From assembly GCA_017428565.1 (NCBI GenBank), contig JAFRQP010000058.1, forward strand, positions 1-64,000: 64,000 nucleotides of DNA, given 5' to 3'. The notes beneath the pieces were generated by a model that was not told the DNA's origin, ran no database searches, and was given only the letters and a program-made list of their open reading frames with translations. Positions 31,572 to 41,805 of the stretch are shown piece after piece (positions within the stretch are counted from its first letter, which is position 1; every line of letters begins with the position of its first letter). Both the position numbers and the translations under genes were made by a program. Source of the stretch: Oscillospiraceae bacterium (lineage in GTDB: Bacteria > Bacillota > Clostridia > Oscillospirales > Oscillospiraceae).

Positions 31572-31974
31572 CCAGGCTTCCTAGTTCAGCGCAATACTGA
31601 TTCAACGCCATTCGAGCCTCTTTACAAAGCTGAAAAGACGCGGTCGAACCATCTTGTAGCTGCTTTTCAGCATCTTCATCCAGCACTAGCAATATTCCTG
31701 AATTTCTATACAGAGAATATTTCTTCAGTTCCATAATCTGACTCCATTCAAATGCCCAAAGCTGTTTCTCACCCTCTTTGCATGTTATTCCGCAGTCATT
31801 AATTGTAATATATTGATTAAATAATCTCGGACTGAGAAAAGCAAAAACAACATGGGCGACACCCAAAATACCCATCCACCATACGAAAGGAATAAGCAAA
31901 AATGAAAGGATGGATAACAATATATTTCCAACCTCAACTTCGTAAAATAACTTTTTATCTCTGCGAAAAGTCAT
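31552..31974 (-). CDS. Probable immunity protein for the orphan RHS tip
   Basis: The 140-residue protein has two N-terminal membrane helices (ILLSILSFLLIPFVWWMGILGVAHVVFAFL) and a cytoplasmic beta-rich domain (YITINDCGITCKEGEKQLWAFEWSQIMELKKYSLYRNSGILLVLDED) resembling YcxB/PH-like domains. The start at 31974 has AAGGAG at good spacing. It directly follows the orphan RHS C-terminus (stop at 32003), the standard place for an immunity gene. The last six codons and the stop are made of a REP-like repeat, so its original C-terminus may have been replaced. A membrane location fits a pore-forming or membrane-acting tip. Confidence 0.6.
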   Translation of the reverse strand: MTFRRDKKLFYEVEVGNILLSILSFLLIPFVWWMGILGVAHVVFAFLSPRLFNQYITINDCGITCKEGEKQLWAFEWSQIMELKKYSLYRNSGILLVLDEDAEKQLQDGSTASFQLCKEARMALNQYCAELGSLEHRGRF

Positions 31975-32002
31975 TTGGATCTCCTTTTTGGAATTGAACC
32001 AT

Positions 32003-34075
32003 TTAGTCAAAAAAACTTACTAACGAGCCCAAAAAATCAACTATTGCCTCTGAAATAATTGACCACCCTGCCGACACAGCACATGCGCAAACAACAGTCG
32101 TTGTGCTTATTTCGGGCATAGCATGGATTGCCATGCCAATGCCGGAAGCATAGCAAGCGTAGCAGTTTATTATTCCTGTAATTGCCGCTGTTTCAGCCAT
32201 TTCTTTCAAGTTTATGGATTCCCCGTCTATCCACGCGGTCACCACTTGTCCAAGAATGGATCCTCCAACACCAGAGGAGTATGAGACTAAAAGTCCTCCT
32301 GACAAAAACCTCAAACTCCCAAGTCCAGACATTTTAGTAGCACGAAGAATCAGGCTTCCTCCCAGCGTGGCACCACCAGAAAATAGTGCGCCAGAAATCA
32401 TTCCCCCAACCCAACCACTTACTGAAGATCCTCCAGAAGCTTCAGACACATAACTACCTATAATAGAATTTGCCCCAGAACAAATTAGCATTCCCCCAAC
32501 GGGGCCTCCAACTCCAGTTGCAATTAAAAGGCCACCGCCAACTACCATTGCCCCACTAATAAGCCATTGCCACCATTCCGGATCAAAACCATCGTAATCA
32601 GAGAAAAAGATCGGATTGTTGTTGCAATACGCAAACATGTTGCAGCCAAGCACGCCCTGGCCGGTGCTGGCATATCCGTCCGCGTTGAGGAACCTGCAGA
32701 TCACGGGGTCATAGTACCGACTCTGGAGGTAGTAGAAGCCCGTCTCGGCGTCGTAGTAATAGCCCCGGTAGCGGATGGGGTTCAGCTCCGCCATGGTGCC
32801 GGTGGCGCTCAGCAGCAGGCCCCAGGCGTTGTAGCTGTACTCCGCCACGACCGTCCCGCTTGAATCCAGCAGCATCACCACGTCGCCCTGCAAGTTGGTC
32901 ACATAGTAGTACCAGGCCTCGGTCGGCGTGGCAGTCGTATAATCCCGCACCAGAAGGGCATAGGGCTGTCCGGCTTCGTCGTAGAAAAACTCCAGCTCCG
33001 TATCGCCCCAACTCTCCGAGATCAGAGTGCTCCCCTGCCAGACATACAAGTGCTCTTCATAGACGTTGTTTCCGCTGACTTCTTTGTACAGGCGAAGCCC
33101 AGAGCTGTCGTAGCCGTAGGAAACCGAAAGGCCGTCCCGCGCGGCGCTTTCCAGCTGCCGACCCTTGGCCCAGGTGAACTCTGTTCCGTCGTACCACTCC
33201 GTCGGGTTTCCAATGGCGTCGTAGGTAATGGGATCGCCGTTATATGCCGTCAGCAGATCGGGCCACTGGGCGTTGCCGTAGGTATAGGTATAGGTGTGGG
33301 AGATCGTGAGCGGTGACAAATCAAGATCATCGTCGCCCTCGCCGTCTCCATCACCTTCGCCGTCTCCCATCGGGAGGACAGTAGGCATCGGTGGAAATGG
33401 AATCCCCGGGTCAATCGGCTGTATGGTGATCCCCGGCGTCGTCACACTCCGAAGGTTGCCCCCGGTGTCATAGGTGTAGATCCAGGTTTGCGCGTCGTCC
33501 CCGGTGCCCAGCGTCTCGGTCAACAGCTGGCCCTGGGCGTCATAGGTGTAGGTCCAGACCTCCGTCCCGTCGCTGATCGAGGTGATATGCCCCGCCGCGT
33601 CATAGGTATAGGTCCAGCCGTTCAGGGGACTGCCGCTGCCCGTGCTGTTCGTCAGGCTCCCCACCAGCATGGTGGTATCGTTTGCGCTGGAGCCCGCCAC
33701 ATAGCCATAGCTGCGCGTCAGGAAGGCGCTGTTATTGCGTGTCAGGATACGGGTGTCCATACGGCGCAGGCCGTCATACTGATAGCTGTATGCACCTCCT
33801 CCCGGCAGCGTCATGCCGCTGAGACTTCCGTTCGTGCCGCTGTAGGTATAGCCGTAGCTCCAGGTCTGGCCCAGGACGCCGTCCCAGGCGGGGCTGACCC
33901 GGTATTCCGTGGCGGAAACGCGGTTGGCGTCGTCATAGTCCGCGTGAAACACCTGGACCGCGTCGCCGCCGAAGGTCTCCGTCATGGAGATCAGACGATC
34001 CAGCCCGTCATAGCTGTAGACATAGCGGCGGTCATTCTCGTAGTCCGTCAGGCTCCCCAGCCCGCCGTTTGCCGC
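32003..34075 (-). pseudogene. 5'-truncated orphan RHS fragment with its own toxin tip
   Basis: It encodes about 690 residues of YD/RHS repeats, near-identical in DNA to 35320-36776 of the intact RHS gene. Homology begins abruptly at AANGGLGSLTDYENDRRYVY near 34075. There is no signal peptide or N-terminal half, and the first in-frame ATG (33985) has no convincing ribosome binding site. The RHS core closes with YYDPVICRFLNADGYASTGQG. After NNNPIFFSDYDGFD comes a unique tip of about 200 residues, glycine-rich and hydrophobic (SGAMVVGGGLLIATGVGGPVGGMLI; AAITGIINCYACYASGIGMAI), suggesting a membrane-active toxin. It likely serves as a silent tip donor. Confidence 0.75.
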
Positions 34076-34169
34076 GCAACCGGGTGGGGAACGAAGGCGA
34101 TGCCTCCGTTTCCCTGTGGTTCAAACTTGCCGATCAGTTAACACACAGACTGTGTTCTTCGCAGCGGTC

Positions 34170-34194
34170 AACACATAGTACCGCCCCCCGTGTT
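34170..34194. repeat. REP-like element
   Basis: A 25-base copy (inverse of AACACG-N13-TGTGTT) whose end forms part of the stop codon of the 34193-34639 immunity gene. It separates that gene from the orphan RHS fragment. Confidence 0.8.
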
Positions 34195-34639
34195 ACCCAT
34201 TTGTACCTTTTTCCGAATCGATTCGATTGAGAATAATCACATCATACTGATTCTCAAAACAATAGTCTTTCTTTACTTTCAAAATGATTTGCTGCTCTGT
34301 ACAAACGCAGTCGCCTTCTAAAACATAGTCGCTAACTTCGACAACACTATGCTGCACTTTTTTGTAGATTAGGAAGGTTTCTCCCCATTCTATTGCACAT
34401 TCGATCTCAATCTTTCGAGAATCAAGAATCATATATCCGTCCATTTGAAGGTTCTTATTCACTCGCAGAAAAATAAACGGCTCTTCGCTTTGCCACTCAC
34501 TTTCCGGAAAGTCAATAGGTGTCGTTCTTGCGTTTCGAGCTAGGTAAGGATACCAACAGCCAGTAAGTGAAAAAGATACAATTGCACATAGGATAATCAG
34601 AAAGGATATTTTTTTGTGATTTACGAAATAGCTCTCCAT
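34193..34639 (-). CDS. Lipoprotein, probable immunity protein of RHS-1
   Basis: This 148-residue protein has an N-terminal signal with lipobox (IILCAIVSFSLTGC) and a small domain (FIFLRVNKNLQMDGYMILDSRKIEIECAIEWGETFLIYKKV...DYVLEGDCVCTEQQIILKVKKDY) that looks beta-rich. It lies 35 bases after the stop of the giant RHS-1 gene. An outer-surface location would suit neutralising a toxin before or during entry. The family is not recognised; the assignment is by position and by the REP element at its 3' end. Confidence 0.62.
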   Translation of the reverse strand: MESYFVNHKKISFLIILCAIVSFSLTGCWYPYLARNARTTPIDFPESEWQSEEPFIFLRVNKNLQMDGYMILDSRKIEIECAIEWGETFLIYKKVQHSVVEVSDYVLEGDCVCTEQQIILKVKKDYCFENQYDVIILNRIDSEKGTNG

Positions 34640-34674
34640 AGTGTTTCTTCCTCCAACAAAAACTCTATTTTGCT

Positions 34675-37600
34675 TTATTGGTCTGGAATATAGTAAATCC
34701 TATAGATATTGATATGCATTAAGTACGTCCACATGTTATCAGGTAAATATTCAAAGATGCTATCATTACTAAACACTTCATTCTGTCCCGTTTTCCAGTT
34801 GTATGCTGTATACCCACAACCATCGCATACAACAGCTATTGTGTGATAGCTACTTAAAAAAGGCACTCCATTCCAATAGATCAGGATATAATTCCCTGAA
34901 GCAGGACCATAGTAATCTAATCCTAAAAGTTGGTTTCTTGACAGTTCAGTATATTGAATATCCTCTGATTTTAAAAATGCCTCTACATCTCTTGGCATAG
35001 CGCCTAAAAGTCCACACATACACCAGCCGCTGAAAGACTCGGTGATAAATCGGTCTTCAAAAAAAGATATCACATAATCAAGCGATTTCGGTCTTCCTAA
35101 TTCTATCAGAATATTAAAGCAGGCAAATACTTCACACCCAGCATCGGCTATTGTTGAAATACCATAAGGTATTTCACAAAATGGAGGTAACTTTTGACCA
35201 TTGATTATCTTCCCAACGGGACTGGGTTCTGGGCTTGGACTCCCTCTGCCGCAATCATTGACCACAACACAGCAAATCATCTTCGATCCACCTGAGTCGC
35301 TAAAAGCTACCGCATCATTCCCGCAATACGCGAACATGTTGCACCCGAGCACGCCCTGGCCGGTGCTCGCATATCCGTCCGCGTTGAGGAACCTGCAGAT
35401 CACGGGGTCATAGTACCGACTCTGGAGGTAGTAGAAGCCTGTCTCAGCGTCGTAGTAGTAGCCACGGTAGCGGATGGGGTTCAGCTCCGCCATGGCGCCG
35501 GTGGCGCTCAGCGGCAGGCCCCAGGCGTTATAGCTGTACTCCGCTGCAACAGTCCCGCTGGCGTCCAGCAGCATTACCACGTCGCCCTGCAGGTTGGTCA
35601 CATAGTAGTACCAGGCCTCGGTCGGCGTGGCAGTCGTATAGTCTCGCACCAGGAGAGCATAGGGGCTTCCACTCTCATCATAGAAGAACTCCAGATCCGT
35701 ATCGCCATAGCTCTCCGAGATCAGAGTGCTCCCCTGCCAGACATACAGGTGCTCTTCATAGACGTTGTTTCCACTGACCTCTTTGTACAGGCGAAGGCCG
35801 GAGCTGTCATAGCCGTAAAACACCGTCAGGTCGTCCCGCTCCGCGCTCGCCAGCTGCCGTCCCTTGGCCCAGGTGAACTCCGTCCCGTCGTACCACTCCG
35901 TCGGGTTTCCAATGGCGTCGTAGGTAATAGGATCGCCGTTATATGCCGTCAGCAGATCGGGCCACTGGGCGTTGTCATAGCTGTAGTCCCATGTGAGAAT
36001 CAGCGTACCCTGTTCCGCGCTTTCCGGTTCGCCCTCCTGGCCGCCGCCCAAGCCTGTCGGCCTGATGGAGGGCTCCGGCGTCGGGATCGGATCCAACGGT
36101 GTCCATCCGCCCGGGCCAATGTTATTCGGGAACTCGTGGGAAACGCTCCTCAGATTGCCCCCGGTGTCATAGGTGTAGGTCCAGACCTCCACATCGTCCC
36201 CGTTTTCCAGCGTCTCGGTCAACAGCTGGCCCTGGGCGTCGTAGGTATAGCTCCAGACCTCTGTCCCGTCGCTGATCGAGGTGATATGCCCCGCCGCGTC
36301 ATAGGTATAGGTCCAGCCGTTCAGGGGACTGCCGCTGCCCGTGCTGTTCGTCAGGCTCCCCACCAGCATGGTGGTGTCGTTTGCGCCGGAGCCTGCCACA
36401 TAGCCATAGCTGCGCGTCAGGAATGTGCTGTTGTTATGCGTCAGCGTGCGGGTATCCAGCCGGCGCAGGCCGTCATATTGATAGCTGTACGCACCTCCTC
36501 CCGGCAGCGTCATGCCGCTGAGACTTCCGTTCGTGCTGCTGTAGGTATAGCCGTAGCTCCTCGTTTGCCCCAGATCGCCGTCCCAGGCGGGGCTGACCCG
36601 GTATTCCGTGGCAGAAACGCGGTTGGCGTCGTCATAGTCCGCGTGAAACACCTGGACCGCGTCGCCGCCGAAGGTCTCCGTCATGGAGATCAGACGATCC
36701 AGCCCGTCATAGCTGTAGACATAGCGTCGGTCATTCTCGTAGTCCGTCAGGCTCCCCAGCCCGCCGTTTGCCGCATAGTCGTAGGTCAGCGCGGGATCGG
36801 TATCTCCATTATAGTATACATTCTCCACTCTTGCAAGTGCATCATAGCTGTACGCGACGCTGTCCCCGTTGCCGTAGGTCATACTCTGCAGCAGGCCGCC
36901 GTTTGCAGCATAGCTATAGGTTGCCAGGGTGATATTGCCCACCGAGAGCCCGGTGTTCTGGCCGAAGGCGTTGTAGCTCATGCCGTAGCTCTGGGTAAAG
37001 GAGCTGTCGTCCGGCAGATAGGCCGTGCGGGTCATCACAGTCGGCAAACCATTTGAATAGGTATAGGCGATAGACGCCTCGGTATCGGTTCCGTCCAGAA
37101 CGGAGACGCCTGTCACCCGTCCGCTGTTCTCGTTGAAGGCAGTGGTGCTGCTGACGCCGCGGGGATCGGTCACTTTCGTGGGGGAGCCTACCATCTTGCT
37201 GAAATCCGTCTCGTATTGGTAGCTCACGCTGTTGCTTCTGGCGTCCGTCTGGGAGACGAGCCTGTCGCCGCCCGTATCATAGGCAGCCGAGCTGGAGATC
37301 TGCAGGTTCGTACCCGTGCCGGTGAGGCTTGTTCCGCTCGCATTGCCCCGGCTGTCATAGGTGACGGACATATTCAGCCCGTCGTTGCTGATCCCGGTCA
37401 CGTTGTGGCGGTTGTCATAGGTATAGCTGTAGGTGCCGTTCCCTTTGGTCACCTGGCTGATCAAATCGGCGCCGCTGTAGGTATAGCTCTGCGTATTGTT
37501 GCCGGGGGTTGCCACGGAGGTCAAGTGCCCTTCGCTGTCGTACTTATAGGTCTGCGCCTCCTCGCGCGTCAGCGACAGGTTATCGAAAAACACGGTGTTC

Positions 37601-40600
37601 GGGTTGCGGCCGAAGGAGACCAACACCATGATCCTGTCTACCGTCTTTTCCGAATGCTCCGGCACAATGGGGAAAGACAGGTACTGCCATTCCGTGGTCT
37701 GCGGATTGAAGTCACATTTCTGGAATTCAACCGTATTGTCAGTGTAAATAATCTGAACCGCAAAGCAGAAGAATCGCTGTCCAAGCTCCGGAGGCGCCTC
37801 CAGAGGGACGCTGTCCCCCTTCGCCCAGCCGCTGAGCAAATAGGTCTGGGTGCCGGGCTGGTTGATCGGAACCGTTTGATAAACGTCAATGCACTCACCA
37901 ATGATTCCGTTGATCTCCAATCCCTTTCCACTAAGGCCGCCCTCCGCACCAACAGTATGATGCCCGGTGATCCACACCGACCAGCCGTCCGTCCGTTCCA
38001 TGGCGCCATTGTACAGAAGGCTCGCCGCGCCGGGTGTTCCATGGGCGCCAAAGGCAGAGTTCTCCACCTGGAAATCGTCAAAGATCACGCTGCCTTGGAT
38101 CCCGCTGGCGCAGGCGTCTACTGATAGGCTGCCGTTTGCGTCCGCCTGTGCTACCACATAGATTCTTTCCCATCCGTCGCCCACGCCGCTTGTGTCCCAA
38201 CGGATCGGCTCGCCATGAAGGGTCCCGGAGGCCATGTAAACACCGCCGTTTGTTCCAAAGCTGCTTACGCCGCCAGTGTTGACATAGGCCGACAGCACAT
38301 ACCAGCCGTTTGCCTGCAGGCCGGTAAGCGTCTGATGCACGCTTCCGTCCCCGCTCAGCTTGATAGCCTTCCGTCCTGTTCTGACCGTCCCAGTCTCAAT
38401 GCTCCCTGTCCCGGTAACCGCCCAAGGGGTACTGCTGGAGCTGATCGCGCTCATGCCCTCCGCGCCGGGATCAACCAGCAGATTCGGATTCTGGATGCCG
38501 GTTGCGCTTGCAACAAGAAGGCGGTTGTTGCCCTTTGAGGTGCCCGTATTGGCGGAATACTTCCCCGCAGACGCTCCATAGACTGTCTTTCTGTCTACGC
38601 TGGTCGTATAGCTGTTGATCGTGCGGCCCCAGTAGTCAAAAACGCACGTGGTCAGCAAGTCGTCCGCATTGCCAAACTGCATATCCGGCCCGCTGCTGCG
38701 ATACACCTGAACTCCCTGCTGCGTCCCGTCCACGGAAACCTGTGCGCCGGTCGTCACGCCGGCTGTCTCATAGAACCGCTGGATTTTCCCGGTACCTGGA
38801 TGGTACTCGTAATGGACAGCGTAGCCCGTCTCGTTGTCCGCTGCGCTCAGCAGCCGATTGTCTGTGTCGTAGGTATAGCTCGCTGTCGTCCCGTCGGGGT
38901 GCGTCACGGTCGTGAGCCGCCCGTCCACATCGTAGGTATAGCTCGTCGTCTTGCCGGCGCTGTTGGTGATGCTCGTCAAATACCCCGCATTGTCATAGCT
39001 GAACGTCGCTACCGTCTCTGTGCTGCCGCCGTAGTTCGTCCGCGTCAGCGAAGTGATTTGACCGAGCGCGTTCCTCACGACATTTACGCGGTTTCCGCTG
39101 GTATCCTGGGAATAGCTGAGCACGCCGTTTTCAAAGAAGCTGGTATTTCCAAGCTCATCGGCGAGCGTGTAGTTTGTTCCACTGACGGTGATGGTCAGAT
39201 TCATCCCGTCTTCGTCACGATACACATTACCAACTTTTTTGAAATAGTGCAGGGTTCCGTCCCCGTCCACATACATCAGATAGTCGTTGTCGTATACGGT
39301 GATGCTCTGCTGTACGTCCAGCTTCCAACCCGCGCCAAGGATCATATTGCTGTAGATATTGGTGCATCCCGGGATCGCGTCACAGTATTCTCCGCTGCTG
39401 TAGGCCGTATTGTACACATGGCTTACGGACGCAGGATTGACCGTGCTCGCAGCGCCGGCGTCAGTCTTCACAAGCGTCACCTGCCCGGTATAATCGCCCA
39501 CAAATGCAGCTCCCGCTCTGCCAACATCCTGCGTCTGATAGCTGAAATAGGATTCGATTCCTGCGGTATTGCGATACTCGACAATAAAGTAAGGACGCTG
39601 AATTGTTGCGTATGTAACGTCAATAGATGGGATGAGCGCATAGCCGTAATAGCCGTTTGTCATTGATTCCTCATCAATGGCTCTCAGGCAGATCCCGTAG
39701 TTTGTCGTGGGGTCGTTGTACCAACCGATCGCCTCTCTGGTAACATCCACATAGAAATACTTGCCATCATAATCCTGGAGATCATTTTTCAAACGATAGT
39801 AATTTAGAACGTATGAACTCAAAAGCCCTTCACTATCGTTCCAGGTGTGGTATTTGCACCAGGAGCCGTTGACTTCCTGGTTGCTTGTAAGCGCATACGC
39901 CTCCACAATCATAGGAAGATAATGATCCCAATAATACCGGAACAAGTAGAGCTTTAAGTAGCTGCCGACAATTGTGCTGTTGGCCGGGATCGGCGGGAGC
40001 GTTCCCACGTGGATCAAGGTGCGCAGCATACGCAAGCCCGCATTGGGATGCATGCCGACATAGCCCATTGCGCTTGGGGAGTAATTCAGCCCGGTTGGGT
40101 AAGGCAGATAGTCGTGCGAAGTATTCGGGCTCCCGGAGCTGACGGTGCTGATCTCAATGCTGGGATCCCAGTTGATTTTGACCGTTGGATCCACAACAAC
40201 CGGGAACTGTCTTTCTTCCGAGTTGATCCAGGCGGAATCGGCGATGACGGAGAGGAATGTACTGTTCCCTCTCTTCCAGAGCTCATAGTATACTTTTTCG
40301 CTGATTTCTCCCGATGCATCGTACATAAGCCCTGGAGGAATGAGCAAAACACATTCGCCTTCCGCATCCACAAACTCCACATATCCGCGATCATTCAACT
40401 GTGGAGTGAGTCCTTCGGTTTCAAGCTGAAAGGTATATACATAATTGCTTGCCTGCGCATGAATCACAATGTTCTCTTTCAGTGCAGTCTCGCAAAGCAC
40501 ATACTGTAAATCCGCTTGTTCAAAGACATTTCTGTAGGTTAGGGAAGAGTTGATGTTCCTGGGAATGATCACAGAATCCAGACTGCCATCATTCCACCTT

Positions 40601-41685
40601 GTTTCGTCTACTTCATCAACTCTGCCCACAGACGGTCCTATGATTTCTCCCTGTTTCGCTGCAGGTACCAATACCTGTGGTGTAAAGCTCACCGAATAGA
40701 TGCCAAATGTGAACTGAACAAGTCGGTCGGCGTTGCTCAAAACGCCAAATGTCACATCAGCAAGGCCACTGTTGTTTCGGTAATAGCGCGGATCCGGAGG
40801 GCCGGGCACCTTCGCAGGAAGGTCTTCCGGAATATCACCAAGTCCGCTCTCTTCGGGTGGAATTGTCTCCTGTTCGGAAGCCTGCTCCTCCACAGGAGAA
40901 GATTCATTATCGGGATTCTCTTCTGCGGTTTCTTCAAGCACATCCGTTCCTTCTGTCTCCGGTTCACCCGAGCCCTCTTCTTCTATTTCACCGGGTGGAT
41001 TTGTTTCCTCGCTTGTCCCTTCAGACTGTGAATCTTGATCTGTTTCTTCCCCCTCATGAGGCGTTTCCTCTTCAGAAGAATTATCATTTTCAGATTCTCC
41101 TTCTGGCGGCTCTTCTCCGTCTGAAGGTGTTTCGCTTTCCGGCGGCGTTTCTTCGGCAGGTGTCTCATCTCCAGGCGTTTCCTCCCCCGGAGGCGTCTGC
41201 TCTTCAGTCGGTTCCTCAATCACCGGATCTTTTTCTTCTTGCTCTTCTCTTGCTGCGATTTCCGCCTGTTCCTCCAGCCAGGCATTCAAAATGGAATCCG
41301 GCTCTTCCGTGGATAATGATCCATCTGGATTGTACAGCATCAAGCGGTTATCAATATCCTGATATTTTCCTTCTGCATCCAGGTAATGAACCGGGTGTCC
41401 ATAGGCGACTGCCAGTGTATTCCCGTTTGCCAGACGGAAGCTCTTGGTCTCATCTGTCCGTAAATCTGTATACTCAAACAGCACGTCCTCCGCCGTGTAC
41501 GCGGTCTGTTCCGGCTTCTCGATGAAGTCCTGCACAAGCCCCTGCTCCATAGCCTCATCAAGCGAGATTACTTTGGGCTCGTTTTTTTCTTCATCTGCCC
41601 AGCTTGAAACATGAAATGAAGGCAACATCTGAAACAGCATTACCGCGGTCAGAACGCTTGCCAGGGTCTTTTTCGGCTTGCTCAT
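34675..41685 (-). CDS. RHS-1: giant WapA-like secreted polymorphic toxin
   Basis: This 2336-residue protein has a signal peptide (KTLASVLTAVMLFQMLPSFHVSSWA). An N-terminal DIDNRL motif region precedes a long Pro/Glu/acidic linker (about 135-310). A DNRLRE/carbohydrate-module-like domain (about 520-720) ends in YFIVEYRNTAGIESYFSYQTQDVGRAG, and two jelly-roll-like inserts follow (about 1030-1270). Many YD repeats end at YYYDAETGFYYLQSRYYDP. After FAYCGNDAVAFSDSGG the tip (about 2120-2336) has DAGCEVFACFN and SYHTIAVV...AYNW, compatible with a papain/C39-like cysteine peptidase. AAAGGAG fixes the start at 41685. It likely mediates contact-dependent competition, with immunity at 34193. Confidence 0.88.
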   Translation of the reverse strand: MSKPKKTLASVLTAVMLFQMLPSFHVSSWADEEKNEPKVISLDEAMEQGLVQDFIEKPEQTAYTAEDVLFEYTDLRTDETKSFRLANGNTLAVAYGHPVHYLDAEGKYQDIDNRLMLYNPDGSLSTEEPDSILNAWLEEQAEIAAREEQEEKDPVIEEPTEEQTPPGEETPGDETPAEETPPESETPSDGEEPPEGESENDNSSEEETPHEGEETDQDSQSEGTSEETNPPGEIEEEGSGEPETEGTDVLEETAEENPDNESSPVEEQASEQETIPPEESGLGDIPEDLPAKVPGPPDPRYYRNNSGLADVTFGVLSNADRLVQFTFGIYSVSFTPQVLVPAAKQGEIIGPSVGRVDEVDETRWNDGSLDSVIIPRNINSSLTYRNVFEQADLQYVLCETALKENIVIHAQASNYVYTFQLETEGLTPQLNDRGYVEFVDAEGECVLLIPPGLMYDASGEISEKVYYELWKRGNSTFLSVIADSAWINSEERQFPVVVDPTVKINWDPSIEISTVSSGSPNTSHDYLPYPTGLNYSPSAMGYVGMHPNAGLRMLRTLIHVGTLPPIPANSTIVGSYLKLYLFRYYWDHYLPMIVEAYALTSNQEVNGSWCKYHTWNDSEGLLSSYVLNYYRLKNDLQDYDGKYFYVDVTREAIGWYNDPTTNYGICLRAIDEESMTNGYYGYALIPSIDVTYATIQRPYFIVEYRNTAGIESYFSYQTQDVGRAGAAFVGDYTGQVTLVKTDAGAASTVNPASVSHVYNTAYSSGEYCDAIPGCTNIYSNMILGAGWKLDVQQSITVYDNDYLMYVDGDGTLHYFKKVGNVYRDEDGMNLTITVSGTNYTLADELGNTSFFENGVLSYSQDTSGNRVNVVRNALGQITSLTRTNYGGSTETVATFSYDNAGYLTSITNSAGKTTSYTYDVDGRLTTVTHPDGTTASYTYDTDNRLLSAADNETGYAVHYEYHPGTGKIQRFYETAGVTTGAQVSVDGTQQGVQVYRSSGPDMQFGNADDLLTTCVFDYWGRTINSYTTSVDRKTVYGASAGKYSANTGTSKGNNRLLVASATGIQNPNLLVDPGAEGMSAISSSSTPWAVTGTGSIETGTVRTGRKAIKLSGDGSVHQTLTGLQANGWYVLSAYVNTGGVSSFGTNGGVYMASGTLHGEPIRWDTSGVGDGWERIYVVAQADANGSLSVDACASGIQGSVIFDDFQVENSAFGAHGTPGAASLLYNGAMERTDGWSVWITGHHTVGAEGGLSGKGLEINGIIGECIDVYQTVPINQPGTQTYLLSGWAKGDSVPLEAPPELGQRFFCFAVQIIYTDNTVEFQKCDFNPQTTEWQYLSFPIVPEHSEKTVDRIMVLVSFGRNPNTVFFDNLSLTREEAQTYKYDSEGHLTSVATPGNNTQSYTYSGADLISQVTKGNGTYSYTYDNRHNVTGISNDGLNMSVTYDSRGNASGTSLTGTGTNLQISSSAAYDTGGDRLVSQTDARSNSVSYQYETDFSKMVGSPTKVTDPRGVSSTTAFNENSGRVTGVSVLDGTDTEASIAYTYSNGLPTVMTRTAYLPDDSSFTQSYGMSYNAFGQNTGLSVGNITLATYSYAANGGLLQSMTYGNGDSVAYSYDALARVENVYYNGDTDPALTYDYAANGGLGSLTDYENDRRYVYSYDGLDRLISMTETFGGDAVQVFHADYDDANRVSATEYRVSPAWDGDLGQTRSYGYTYSSTNGSLSGMTLPGGGAYSYQYDGLRRLDTRTLTHNNSTFLTRSYGYVAGSGANDTTMLVGSLTNSTGSGSPLNGWTYTYDAAGHITSISDGTEVWSYTYDAQGQLLTETLENGDDVEVWTYTYDTGGNLRSVSHEFPNNIGPGGWTPLDPIPTPEPSIRPTGLGGGQEGEPESAEQGTLILTWDYSYDNAQWPDLLTAYNGDPITYDAIGNPTEWYDGTEFTWAKGRQLASAERDDLTVFYGYDSSGLRLYKEVSGNNVYEEHLYVWQGSTLISESYGDTDLEFFYDESGSPYALLVRDYTTATPTEAWYYYVTNLQGDVVMLLDASGTVAAEYSYNAWGLPLSATGAMAELNPIRYRGYYYDAETGFYYLQSRYYDPVICRFLNADGYASTGQGVLGCNMFAYCGNDAVAFSDSGGSKMICCVVVNDCGRGSPSPEPSPVGKIINGQKLPPFCEIPYGISTIADAGCEVFACFNILIELGRPKSLDYVISFFEDRFITESFSGWCMCGLLGAMPRDVEAFLKSEDIQYTELSRNQLLGLDYYGPASGNYILIYWNGVPFLSSYHTIAVVCDGCGYTAYNWKTGQNEVFSNDSIFEYLPDNMWTYLMHINIYRIYYIPDQ

Positions 41686-41805
41686 TTTTACTCCTTTCTC
41701 CACAGATTCAGCTTTCTTCCAACAGTCTTCTTGTCCGATACTATATGCTTCTGTTCTTTCCACAGGTGGGGAGAGAAGATGGTTTTCGGCATGTTTTATT
41801 GTGTG

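Noticed and set aside
41700..41800. ECF-type promoter upstream of RHS-1 shared with RHS-2
   Set aside because: I compared the upstream regions of both genes and saw no common -35/-10 pair that I could defend.
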